Assembly (NCBI GenBank): GCA_026898455.1
Contig: JAPKLW010000041.1
Location: forward strand, 384,412 to 448,411
Origin: Plectranthus barbatus
Taxonomy: Eukaryota > Streptophyta > Magnoliopsida > Lamiales > Lamiaceae
DNA: 64,000 bases
Direction of reading: 5' to 3'
Shown: positions 54,620 to 64,000 of the stretch, piece by piece
How the letters are laid out: each line of letters begins with the position of its first letter
How positions within the stretch are numbered: position 1 is the stretch's first letter
The notes under the pieces: generated by a model
What the model saw: only the letters and a program-made list of their open reading frames with translations
What the model was told of the DNA's origin: nothing
Databases searched by the model: none
Position numbers and translations under genes: made by a program

Positions 54620-55345
54620 GGCATCCGAAAGGGTGGCCTATATGTTGTTGACTGGGAAAGTGGTCAACAACACTCTTGCTTCCTAACCCTGAACAAAGAG
54701 GAGACAACATGGCTATGGCACAAGAGGTTCAATCATTTAAACTTCAAAACTATTAATTACCTTGCCAAAAATAAGCTTGTTGTAGGTCTGCCCAATGAGA
54801 CATTTCACAAAGAAGGTATATGCAAAGCATGCCAACAAGGGAAGCAGACCAAATCATCTTTTAAGACAAATCCTGAGAAAGAAACATCACAGAGGATTCT
54901 AGAATTACTCCATATGGATCTCTTCGGTCCCGTCACTCCACCCACTGTAAGTAAACGTCTATATACACTTGTGGTGGTTGATGATTTTTCCAGGTTTACA
55001 TGGGTACGACTTTTAAAGACCAAGGATGAGGTGAAACTTATCCTACCGGAGCTAATTCTCAAGGAGCAGAATAATAAAGAAGTTACTGTAAAGAGAATTC
55101 GCTCTTACAATGGAACAGAGTTCTGTAATGGAGTACTGATGGATTTCTGTGCTGAAGCTGGAATATCACACGAAAGATCTACAGCTAGAACTCCTCAGCA
55201 GAATGGATTAGTAGAAAGAAGGAATCGAACGCTGAAAGAAGCCGTTCGTTCGATGTTAGCTGATTCCAATCTACCTGCTAAGTACTGGGGGGAAGTAGTC
55301 ATGACGGCCTGTTATACACAGAATAGGAGTGCTATCAATGGCTGA
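54620..55345 (+). pseudogene. SIRE-like integrase, catalytic Asp lost
   Basis: Zinc-binding region WHKRFNHLNFKTINYL and CKACQQGK (about 54715-54850). The core begins HMDLFGPVTPPTV (first Asp present) and has LVERRNRTLKEAVRSML (catalytic Glu present). The second catalytic position, normally the D of DNGTEF, reads SYNGTEFCNG, so the Asp is Tyr (about 55107). Then PAKYWGEVVMTACYTQNRS and a TGA near 55345. The enzyme would not be expected to integrate cDNA. Confidence 0.87.
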
Positions 55346-55366
55346 TTCAATCAAACTTCCTACGAA

Positions 55367-57421
55367 GTGTACAATGGTCGTAAGCCCTCTATAACTCATC
55401 TCCGTGCATTCGGTTCTACATGTTATATTCACAATAACGGAAAATCTAAACTCAATACTTTCTCAGCTAAGTCAGATGAGGGTGTACTTCTTGGTTATGG
55501 ACACCCCACTCATAAAAGTTATAGGGTATTGAATAAGACTACCGGTATTGTGGAAATAACATGCAATGTTATTTTTGATGAGTCTACTTTAGTGCGTAGA
55601 GAAAACAAAAGAAAAGAGGATAGCAATCATGAGACTGATGATGTAAATGATCAAACATTTTTAAATTCTTTCGAGAGTATGCGTGTTGATCCGACTAAGT
55701 TTATGAATGACTGCAATCCGAACCAGACGCACTCAGCAGGGGACCAAACTGTTGACCAGGCCAGTGATGCTAGTGATCATGCTGAGGCCACACCTACTAA
55801 CATCCTTGTTGAATCAGACATTCTAGAGATGCTTAATGATGAAGAAGAGGAGACAGCAAAAGATATTCCTTTTGGGGAAGGCATGGATATTCATGAAGAA
55901 CTTGGCAGAGGCGCTGCTGAGATTCCAGTTGCTGAAAGAGTTGCTGAAGAGGATCCCATACCAGGAAATCTTGCAGCAGTTATTTCGGTTGAAGTCAATC
56001 CAGATGCTGAGCACCAGGAGGGTGTTATGGCGAACAATGTACAAGACAATGGTCACGCAGGGGAAGAAAATGTGGCCAGACCAGTCACCCATCCTCTTGA
56101 AGATGTCATAGGAGATGTCAATGACCCTATGATGACAAGACAAGGGAACGCTATGCTGGCTTGTTATATCTCCAACGAAGAACCCAAAAAGATCGAAGAA
56201 GCACTGCTAGATCCGGATTGGGTGAACGCTGTGCATGAAGAGCTTGCTGAATTCACACGAAACAATGTGTGGGAATTGGTTGACGGACCAGAACATCAAA
56301 GTATTATAGGCACTAAATGGGTGTTCAAAAACAAGAAGGATGAGTCAGGCTTAGTCGTCAGGAATAAGGCGCGTCTCGTAGCTAAAGGTTATAGGCAATG
56401 CGAAGGGATAGACTATGACGAGACATTTGCTCCGGTAGCTAGGCTTGAAGCAATTCGATTATTTCTCGCATATGCTGCTTATCTAGAGTTCGATGTGATG
56501 CAAATAGACGTAAAAAGTGCCTTTTTAAATGGTGAGCTCAAGGAGAAAGTCTATGTTGAGCAACCACCAGGCTTCGAGCATGGTAATCAAGTGTACAGGC
56601 TCAATAAATCTCTATATGGGTTGAAGCAAGCGCCGAGGGCTTGGTATGGAACACTATCCAAGTTCCTGCTGAAAAATGGTTTTCAGAAAGGGAGGATTGA
56701 TCAGACTCTCTTTCGCATTGAAGATGAAGGAAGTATTTTGCTGGTGCAAATATACGTCGATGATATTATTTTTGGCTCAAAGAATCAAGGATTATGTGAT
56801 AAATTTTCAGAGCTCATGACCAGCAATTTCCAGATGAGTATGATGGGAAAGATGTCGTATTTTCTCGGATTGCAAGTTCAACAATCCAGCGAAGGAATTT
56901 TCATCCATCAGAAGAAGTATACTCGCGATTTGATTGCGAAATACTGTCCTGAAAAGACAAAGAGTCTAAGGATTCCGATAAGTACGACCTGTATATCTGC
57001 ACTTGAGAAAGAAGGAAATGATGTGAACCCTACTCTTTACAGAGGAATTATAGGTTCACTGCTGTATCTCACCGCCAACAGACCTGATATATCTTATGCC
57101 GTTGGATTGTGTGCAAGATATCAGGCAAATCCTAAGAAAACACATCTGGACACTGCTAAGCGGATTGTGCGTTATTTGAAGCGCACAAATAGTTTGGGAA
57201 TTTGGTACCCAAGAGCAGACAATCTTGCTCTAAGTGGATATTCGGATTCTGATTTTGGAGGCTGCAAGATCGACAGGAAGAGCACGAGCGGTACATGTCA
57301 ATTCCTTGGACATAAGCTCATTAGTTGGTTCAGCAAAAAGCAGCACTCTGTGGCCACATCTACTACTGAAGAAGAGTATGTGGCGGCTGCTAGCTGTTGT
57401 TCACAAATTCTCTGGATAAGG
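55367..57421 (+). pseudogene. SIRE-like integrase C-end, reverse transcriptase and RNase H (split)
   Basis: A long open frame of 685 residues; the ATG at 55367 is internal to the polyprotein. Parts: integrase C-terminus (LRAFGSTCYIHNNG, VLLGYGHPTHKSYRV), an acidic linker (~55600-56150) and reverse transcriptase with TKWVFKNKKDESG, LVAKGYRQCEGIDYDETFAP, IDVKSAFLNGEL, LYGLKQAPRAWY and the catalytic YVDDIIFGS (about 56753). RNase H starts with YSDSDFGGCKIDRKSTSG and KKQHSVATSTTEEEYVAAA. It is cut after ILWIR by the solo LTR at 57422; the last codon shown before it is part of the duplication TAAGG. This is the best preserved polymerase in the window. Confidence 0.92.
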
Positions 57422-59010
57422 TGATAACTCTTGAAAAAGAGTTATATTCTCTTTTATTTTAGTTCGTTTAGAGAGTCTTTCGTCTAGGTTTAACCAAATA
57501 AATGTTGTTTTGGTCTTGTATTTAGTTGTTCGAGTCCTTTTATGTTTATTTCATGTTTTGGAGCAAATAATGTTATTTTTGGAGGATTTGGAGTTAAAAA
57601 CCACGTGCAGGAAATTCCCATTTTTAAGCTTGTGCTGGAGCATGGAAAAATGATGTTGTAGCATGGCGGGCTGAGCAGAATTTGGTCAAAGACGAGTCTA
57701 GGGACCACAATAGCAGCTGTGACGTGGAGGGAAGTTATTTTTCTGATTTGGAACCTAAAAATTGAGAAAATCCATGTCATCTAAGTAAGGGTGTATTTGG
57801 AAGATTACCAAAAGAGGAAACCTAAATTGGGGGAGGTATAAACACTACCTTTTGAGGAGAGAAGAAGGAGCCCCCATTTTCATTTTCACCACCATCTTCC
57901 CCAAATCGTAGAGAGAGAGAGAGGAGCAGAGCTAGAGAGGGAAAGCTTGAAGCTGTGCTATGCAGAGAGGAATCCTGCGCTCCAGCATCAGCTTATCTAG
58001 AAAATCTCCATCTATTATCCTCTATTTTGTAATTTCAGCTGAGAGGGAACACATTTCATCTGCTGAAAATCACCATGGCTGAGAGGGGGGAGCTTGAGAA
58101 AGAAGGAAGGAGCTGAATTTGTGCTACTTTTCTTGAAGGAGTCTGGTGCTGCAGCAGAGATGAATCATGTTTCAGCATCAACCTATCTAGGGACAATTTC
58201 CATCCTTTATCTTCTTATTTTATATTTTCAAATATTGTAGCTATGAAACATCACCTTAGAACTCTGTTCCTAGCTCTTTTATTTCTAGTTATGAGCTAAA
58301 CCCCCTTGGCTTGGGCTATGGATGATGCTTGTTTATGCTTAAACTTTATGTGAAGCTTCGTTGATGGTGTATAGTTTGAATATTTGAAGGTTTAGTTTAT
58401 ATAATAGCAGCTCTTGTGGGAACTTGAAGTTGTTGATTTATGCTTGGTTGAGATTTGGAAAAATTAAGACTAAGAGTAGAAGCCTCAAATATTACACAAT
58501 TCATGCATAGGAATATGTAGGTTTGTGTTTGCAAGAATGCCTAAGAGAGTTGTAAATGGAGCTGGATCTAATTTGAATTTGGGCATAGGAATATGTTAAA
58601 TTAAATTAGGGAAAGCTATCTCATCTATTTTGGGAAATCTAGTTGAGAACATAAATTTGGCTTCAATTTACTCTGTGTTGTTGCGATGCTGTAGCATGTC
58701 TATCTGAAGCAAGCTGATTCCATAGCCTAGGTCGTTTTTATCGTTGATTAAAAAGAAATTGTCTGATCCAGTTTTTCCCATTTTTCCCCTGTTTTATGGT
58801 CATCCCCTATTTTATGTTTATTGTCAATTCCTTGTTAATTCATGCCTAAGATAATTAAACAAACCAAATCATTTTCCCTCATTAATTAAACCGAGTTGAG
58901 TGTTTGTGCACCTTTAACCCTTCCCTGTGGATCGATACTCGGAGAATACTCCGTTTTATATTACTTATGATAGTGTGCACTTGCACTAGTGTGTTTCACA
59001 CATGCGAACA
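57422..59010 (+). repeat. Solo LTR inserted in RNase H, TAAGG duplication
   Basis: 1,589 bp from TGATAACTC to GCGAACA, flanked by TAAGG on both sides (57417-57421 and 59011-59015). A 9-bp hairpin (ATAACTCTT, GAAA, AAGAGTTAT, 57424-57445) opens it. A TATAAA lies at 57837-57842, and the end region has TTCCCTGTGGATCGATACTC, which I recognise as typical of gypsy Tat-like LTRs. The orientation is inferred from the TATA box. The RNase H reading resumes right after the second TAAGG. No internal DNA remains. Confidence 0.85.
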
Positions 59011-59306
59011 TAAGGCAATAGTTACAAGATTATGGGATATCTATTGAATGTGTGCCTATCTACTGTGACAACAATAGTGCAATAAACATTACTAAAAATC
59101 CCGTGCATAACTCTAGAACCAAACATATCGATATTCATCACCACTTTATTCGTGATCATCAAGAAAAGAAGGACATCGATATCAAATATATTTGCACGGA
59201 GGATCAAGTGGCTGATATATTCACAAAGCCTCTTCCTGAGACCAGATTTAACGAGCTATGCATAAAGCTGGGCCTCATGGAGTTGGATGAGACCATGAAT
59301 GAATGA
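59011..59306 (+). pseudogene. SIRE-like RNase H C-terminal part
   Basis: Continues the pol frame after the solo LTR: a stop (CAA TAG) near the junction, then LQDYGISIECVPIYCDNNSA, TKHIDIHHHFIRDHQEKKD and the C-terminal DQVADIFTKPLP block. It ends at the TGA near 59306. The frame before and after the LTR matches when one TAAGG is removed. It completes the pol polyprotein. Confidence 0.9.
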
Positions 59307-59740
59307 TATGCTAACTTCATTTTTGTTGGATTTCTTGGTCTTCTTGAAGATACTATTAAAGTTATTTGGATGCTGACCCTATCTGCTGAAGGAAGCTATG
59401 TGCTTAATTACAGCACTCACTACTATGATTGCAAATCTGAAGTGAAGAATTGCTAAACATTGACTCTTATCTTATATCATGTTGGAAGCATATTACGGAG
59501 AATTTTATTACAACAGTAGCGTTGACTTGGAATTATGGTATGTATGATATTGATAAAGGCAAGATCAAAGCAGAAAAGACGACTTGATTTCATTCAATAA
59601 AAACTAATATTCTGGAGAAGGATTACAGACAAAAACTTCAGAGATACATATTAATTTGCGGAAAAGCGAAAGGGATAGAAATCAGTGCTGCGGAGAGTGG
59701 ATGATCCTTCTGCTAGCTCAGGGAAAGACTGCTCCAGCAG
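59307..59740. other. Spacer between pol and the antisense extra ORF
   Basis: About 430 bases with no gene that I recognise. It lies 3' of the pol stop and 3' of the antisense stop, so the two converge here. Confidence 0.6.
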
Positions 59741-60373
59741 TCAGTTGAGCTGCATGCTGTGTAGCAGAGGAATGGAAGGATAGATCCGAATGCAATCTCG
59801 GACGGACTCAAAAATCAGGCCCGCCCAATCGGCCTCATTCTCCTCATCATCCATGGCAAGCATGACTTGCCAGATCTCCTTGGTCAGGAGGAAGTCATCT
59901 GGATTCTCACCTAGCAGCATGTGGTTGGCAACATGAAATAAGTCTCGGTATGGAGACTGAAGATCCATTGCCGCAGGAGTCGGAGAGAAGCCAAATATTA
60001 GAGACTGACGCCACTTTCGCCAGGCTGTCCATTTCGAAGCCACTGCTCCTGCCTTGTAAGAAAAGACAGGGAAGCAACCCCTAGGAAGTCCGAAGTCCCT
60101 TGAAAAGGACTTCGCACTCCACCGCACCAACTTTCCCCTGAAGGATCCATAAATTGCATCCTTCTCCACCATGCAATCCTTGAGGAACTCCTGAAGGAGA
60201 TCCCCATGGTAGTGTTGAGGAGTGGTGGTGACGAACTGCTTCAGACCGGTGTTGGTAATCTTTGACATCACCAAGTTGGCCTCAGAGGGTGTATCATGGT
60301 AAAAAGCGCGGAGGGCTGCCTCATCAAGGATTAAGTTACGAGTGATGTCGAGCATATCACTTGGGGATCCCAT
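59741..60373 (-). CDS. Antisense extra ORF of the SIRE-like element
   Basis: The true ATG is at 60373 (MGSPSDMLDITRNLIL); an upstream in-frame TTG should be ignored. It gives 210 residues with no internal stop, ending at 59741, and is read against pol. Four blocks match the sense ORF at 61478 onward in the same order: EF (62-63), SRDFGL (91-96), VMLAMDD (170-176) and ADWAGLIFE (181-189). The family resembles sequences annotated as 'putative plant transposon protein' (FxGLP-type motif); I infer that from memory. A TATAAAAGG box lies about 58 bases upstream on the same strand. Antisense ORFs have been reported in plant LTR elements. No catalytic motif or membrane segment is seen; the function is unknown. 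The intact frame among decayed neighbours is notable. Confidence 0.7.
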   Translation of the reverse strand: MGSPSDMLDITRNLILDEAALRAFYHDTPSEANLVMSKITNTGLKQFVTTTPQHYHGDLLQEFLKDCMVEKDAIYGSFRGKLVRWSAKSFSRDFGLPRGCFPVFSYKAGAVASKWTAWRKWRQSLIFGFSPTPAAMDLQSPYRDLFHVANHMLLGENPDDFLLTKEIWQVMLAMDDEENEADWAGLIFESVRDCIRIYPSIPLLHSMQLN

Positions 60374-61477
60374 TGGAGACAAAAGTTCTTTGTGAAGGAA
60401 TTGTTAAGACGAAGATAATCGCAAGTGACCCTTTTATAGAAGGGAAAATGCTCTCACAATTTATGACTACGTCTTGTAAACCGAATCATCGCCAGATAAT
60501 GAAGCGTTACGATTGCATGGAGAGTCAAATCGCTTCAGCAGTGACATTTGGAGGTCAGATCAACGTAAGGCTCGAGGAGAGTTTATTACGATTCAATCTC
60601 CTAAATCTTGGTATATACTATCATGACATCAATGTAAAGAGTGCTTTATACTCATTTATTCGGATATACTAAGTTATCGTTTCGTATGCCACGTCATACT
60701 TGAAGAGCGAGAATTTATGGCCAAATTTGTGCTCAAGATCTGTGTGATTAGAAAGGTAATTAACACACCTAGATAGCTAAATCACATTAGAGATTGCCAC
60801 GTCTGCATACTCGAGTGCTTCTTGGAGAAAATGAAGAGACGCGACAGGACATATGTATTTGGAATCATTGATCTAAATCATAGCTGGCAGAGGGAATCCC
60901 GACCGTTGGATTTTCTATTTTATCCACTTAGCAAAATTCTGGAGTTGCTGAGCATAGCAGAATTCTGAAGATGCTGAGCATATCGGTTCTTAGTGAAGAA
61001 TATTTCATCTAAGTGCTGAGCACACCTCCAAAGATGAAATCTGCTCAGTCCACCTCTGCTAGATCATCAACGATCATCATTTTCTTTCCTCTTATACAAT
61101 ACGGAAGAAGGCACGGTATGGAGGTATAGGAGATATGGTCTCGTATACTAGTACCAAGTATTGACTATTAATTATAGTCAAAAAGGTCGTGGGATGAGCT
61201 GACTTGCTAAGGAAGGAGCATTTAATGCGTACAGTCAGAAGGAACGAATAGAGAAGAGACACGTCATCGAAGACAAGATAGAGGGATGTTTGTTTCCGCT
61301 CTACACGTCAAACCCGCCCAGCTGTCGATCAATTAAGGGGGAACTAATCCTACTCGTCCGATCCTTTCAGAAATCTTTATCTCTCTCAAAAACCCTCTCA
61401 AATTCGAATCCCTAAACTCTCAAAACCCTTTGAACATCTCCGAAAAAAATTCCCTTACTCACTCAAACTACTCAACA
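60374..61477. other. Divergent spacer between the antisense and sense extra ORFs
   Basis: About 1.1 kb separates the two start codons. No gene is seen. It holds the antisense TATA box (60431-60438) and, toward the sense gene, a branch-point-like CTAAT and acceptor CTTTCAG ending at 61371, followed by a TC/CA-rich stretch resembling a plant 5' UTR. Confidence 0.6.
60430..60438 (-). promoter_or_regulatory. TATA box for the antisense ORF
   Basis: The minus strand reads TATAAAAGG, about 58 bases upstream of the ATG at 60373. The distance allows a start near 60400 and a ~30-base leader. Prediction only. Confidence 0.5.
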
Positions 61478-64000
61478 ATGGCTTCAAATCCCAACTCTCC
61501 AAGAACCATAAATCCAGAACCCAACCATCCTGAATCGCCTCACGCTATAAACCCAAGAGGATTTCATTTCTTCATCTCCCCTACAACCACCCACATTCAT
61601 TTACCCGCCGATTGACGGTTCTCCACTGCATGTTCGACATGCACCCGGTTTCACAGTTATAATGAAGAAAGAGGATATAGACGAGTCAATCCCATACAGC
61701 AAACTTGTTGTTTTGGCCGGGAAAAAGGAGTTATCAGGCCATACAAGGGAGCAAAGGCGTCTGGCGCAAATCATGAAGGACAGAATCCTATATATGCCTC
61801 TCGCCGCCAAACACATTCCAAAGTGGATTTTAGATCTACTCGACTCCAAATTATTGGTAAAATATCTTTCTGCAGAGCCTGATCGCTTTCACCCACATAT
61901 GGTTTCAGAATTTTATGCTATGTCAGTTATGAACGATGATCAGAAATCTTTCAAAACTAGCATATATGGTAATATTGTGGAAGTTAGTGCTGATTTACTT
62001 TCGAGAATGTTTGGGCTTCGAAATTATGGGACCAAGATATCTCAATACAAGATCAATGATCTTGCTGAGATGGAGAGACGCTGGCATCTATGTAAGAAAC
62101 CAGGGGAATTAAGAGACAAGAAAGGGCAGGCGATTACTTTCAAGATTGCTACACCGATCAATACTCTGTCTGATGAATACAAGCTGCTTGCGGAGATAGT
62201 AATCAAGATGCTTCAATGTGATGCTGGTTCCTACTCCGAACTCTCTGCCAAGAAGTATTCTGTTATGATGGCATTGAACGACAATATTAAAGGTAATTGG
62301 GCAGAATTCTTCTTTGAGCGCTGGGCTGAACATGCTCGGAAGAATGACCACATGGCAGTAGACGGAACGTTCTCTTCGAACGTGAATTTTGGTTTAAAGA
62401 TAAGCAAATATTTGGAGGTGTTGTTCACCAACACAAGAGTAGATCGTGGAGTAGAACTTCTTCCCACAGACTACATTCCAGCAACGAGGAAGGAGCCTAA
62501 ACCAGGAAATTTCAGAAATCCTCGCAAGCTGACAGGAAAATCGAATGTGGATAAAGATAAACCTCCATCCCAAGAAGAACCAGATACTGCTACCACTTCA
62601 TTTCAAGTATTACAATCAGCTATTCCGATGTCTGCTGAAGAAATTGATCTACTGCGGACGAATGCTGAGACAGAACACTGCTTCAAGAATCTCGAGGAGA
62701 TTGAGAAATTGGCCAACTTACCAGCTGACCAAATCAATGAGATCTTGACTGCAAAGGAGGTCGAACGACCTCCGCTCGTTCTTGGGGAAATTCCTACAAA
62801 GAAGAGATCTAGCATCGCCTCTCCCGTAAAGAAAGCTAAGAAGCAGACAAGGAGAAAGTTGGTTTTACTTTCTGAAAAGGAAGAATTAGAGAAAGCAGAA
62901 GCAGAGGAGAAGGCTGCTGAAGCCACTATAAAGGATGCTGCTGACGTCGCAGCAGGAAAGACGTCTACTGAAGACACAGCAGAGGAAGCTGCTGAAATCG
63001 ATCCAGATTACATTCCTAGGTCATCCAAAAGCCTAGAATAGCGCGCCTGAAAAACTAAGAGACAGCCCGAAGCTCAAAGGAGAGAGCTTGAGAAGAAAGA
63101 ATATCAGAAGTTCATTGCTGAAATGACATTCGAAGGAAGAGTCAGAAATTTTGAACGAATCAAGACAGCTGCTGAAGAACACCGAGCAAAGAAGGCTGCT
63201 CAATTACTTGAAGGGGCACTCATAGAAGGAAATGCTGCCAAGAAAGGGAAAACTGTCAAAGACGGAAGGATCACCGTCTCAATTCCCTCAGTTGACAGTG
63301 AAGGGGTCATCTTATCTACACAAGATGCTATGAAAGATGAAGAACTTGATAAAGCAATTCATGAAGGCAGATTCATTAAGGTAAAGTCGATTGTGGACTT
63401 AGAGAGCAGTTCTGATGAAGAACATCTCGTTCGAAGATCATCCAGCCGACTTCCAGGGAATCCAGATGCAGGACCTTTTGGAATTGACGAAGGGGGAAGT
63501 GGTTCTAGAAAAGAATCTGCTTAGCAGATTGAACACATGGAGGGTGGTTCATCTGCTGCGCATGAAGTTTGCCAATCACAGATTGCTGAGCGAGAAATAT
63601 GATCTCCACAGACTGCTATCGAGGAATCGTCTGCTAGATGTGAGGAAGTAATTCTTGATGAAGGTCCTCACATAGAAATACATCCTGATATCGATCTTGA
63701 TGAAGAGTCCACAGGCGTATATGATGCAAAATCACTAAGGATAATCTCCTCAGAAGGCGGGGATCCGCTTGGACTGTCATTCTTGAGGAGTAATGCAAAT
63801 CCTGCGTTTGAATTGCTGGGGCAAGAAATTGAAAAATTCATGTTTCTGATGTTTGAGAAGGACATCAAAGAAATCTTTGCTGAAGTATTGGAGGAAGATA
63901 CCCCTGATGGAAAAATATTGGGAGAAGAGTTCAGACGATGGAAGACTTGTGATTACATTTCTCGAGAACTTGGTATGGAGGAAAGAGAGATAATGATGGC
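61478..64000 (+). pseudogene. Sense extra ORF of the SIRE-like element (long, interrupted, runs off window)
   Basis: The ATG at 61478 has an ideal plant context (AACAATGGC; MASNPNSPRT). A one-base frame change near 61600 leads into the main frame, open from 61662 to 63041 (459 codons). Two nearby stops (63039-63041 and 63051-63053) follow, then an open frame to 63522-63524, another stop at about 63600, and it is open to the window end: over 800 codons in all. The N-terminal ~230 residues of the 61662 frame form the domain shared with the antisense ORF (EF 83-84, RMFGL 115-119, VMMALND 201-207, NWAEFFFE 212-219). Then come basic and acidic segments (KKAKKQTRRKL; Ala/Glu-rich helix from about 405). 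The C-terminus is outside; in other fragments it is coiled coil. SIRE elements are known for an env-like ORF here, but I see no signal peptide or membrane helix. Function unknown. Confidence 0.7.

Larger units (their letters stand above)
49887..64000 (+). mobile_element. SIRE-like Ty1/copia element with two extra ORFs (5' LTR to window end)
   Basis: 5' LTR 49887-51663 (with an assembly gap), primer site 51666, gag-protease-integrase-RT-RNase H 51786-59306, then an antisense extra ORF (59741-60373) and a sense extra ORF (61478 to beyond 64000). The RNase H is split by a solo LTR (57422-59010). The 3' LTR lies outside the window. Large size, copia pol order and an additional ORF after pol are features of the SIRE/Maximus lineage; the lineage call is from general knowledge, not a search. 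Confidence 0.88.

Noticed and set aside
60374..60382. TTG start giving three extra residues to the antisense ORF
   Set aside because: TTG is not a usual plant nuclear start; the ATG at 60373 follows at once.

Overview
This window looks like nuclear DNA of a flowering plant, probably a eudicot, from a repeat-rich intergenic region. Almost everything recognisable is a retrotransposon or a small DNA element. I found no conserved host gene, rRNA or tRNA gene, no operon and no CRISPR. The plant assignment rests on plant-type Ty1/copia and Ty3/gypsy polyproteins, initiator-Met-tRNA primer sites (TGGTATCAGAGC), teloboxes (AAACCCTAG), a tRNA-derived SINE and (TA)n-bounded inverted-repeat elements.

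Layout, left to right. 1-3496: 3' part of a minus-strand gypsy element whose LTR holds a solo copia LTR (273-1768, target duplication GCCAA). 3497-12039: copia copy A, plus strand, nearly full length but with nonsense codons and a frameshift. 12040-14320: minus-strand gag-protease remnant of a SIRE-like copia element, carrying a SINE with a perfect 16-bp duplication. 14321-21383: decayed plus-strand gypsy element, split precisely by a single-LTR SIRE-like insertion (17556-20235). 21384-28470: copia copy B, minus strand, with a gypsy-type solo LTR inside (25830-26915). 28471-32000: two SIRE-like 3' ends in opposite orientations. 32000-33116: AT-rich DNA without recognisable genes. 33117-40994: a chain of short elements joined through (TA)n microsatellites; one holds a small spliced FAR1-like gene. 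40995-46503: copia copy C, minus strand, with most of gag and protease deleted. 46504-49886: the 5' part of a gypsy element with an acidic leader ORF, split by a solo copia LTR (duplication GAAGC). 49887 to the end: a large SIRE-like copia element, with a 400-N assembly gap in its LTR and a 1.6-kb solo LTR (duplication TAAGG) in its RNase H.

The most unusual biology is the 3' half of that last element. Beyond pol it carries two extra ORFs on opposite strands and head to head: a 210-residue antisense ORF (59741-60373) and a long sense ORF (61478 past the window end). Four sequence blocks in the same order suggest they are diverged paralogues. The antisense ORF has its own TATA box; the sense ORF has a splice-acceptor-like site and an optimal start context. 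The two SIRE-like fragments at 17556-20235 and 28471-31226 keep a coiled-coil ORF just upstream of the 3' LTR, so the sense ORF probably ends in a coiled coil.

The genes work together only as retrotransposon machinery: gag particle protein, protease, integrase and reverse transcriptase/RNase H, bracketed by LTR promoters, primer sites and polypurine tracts. Most copies are inactive through stops, frameshifts, deletions or catalytic substitutions. Element boundaries given as 'about' were set by eye from homology between copies in the window.
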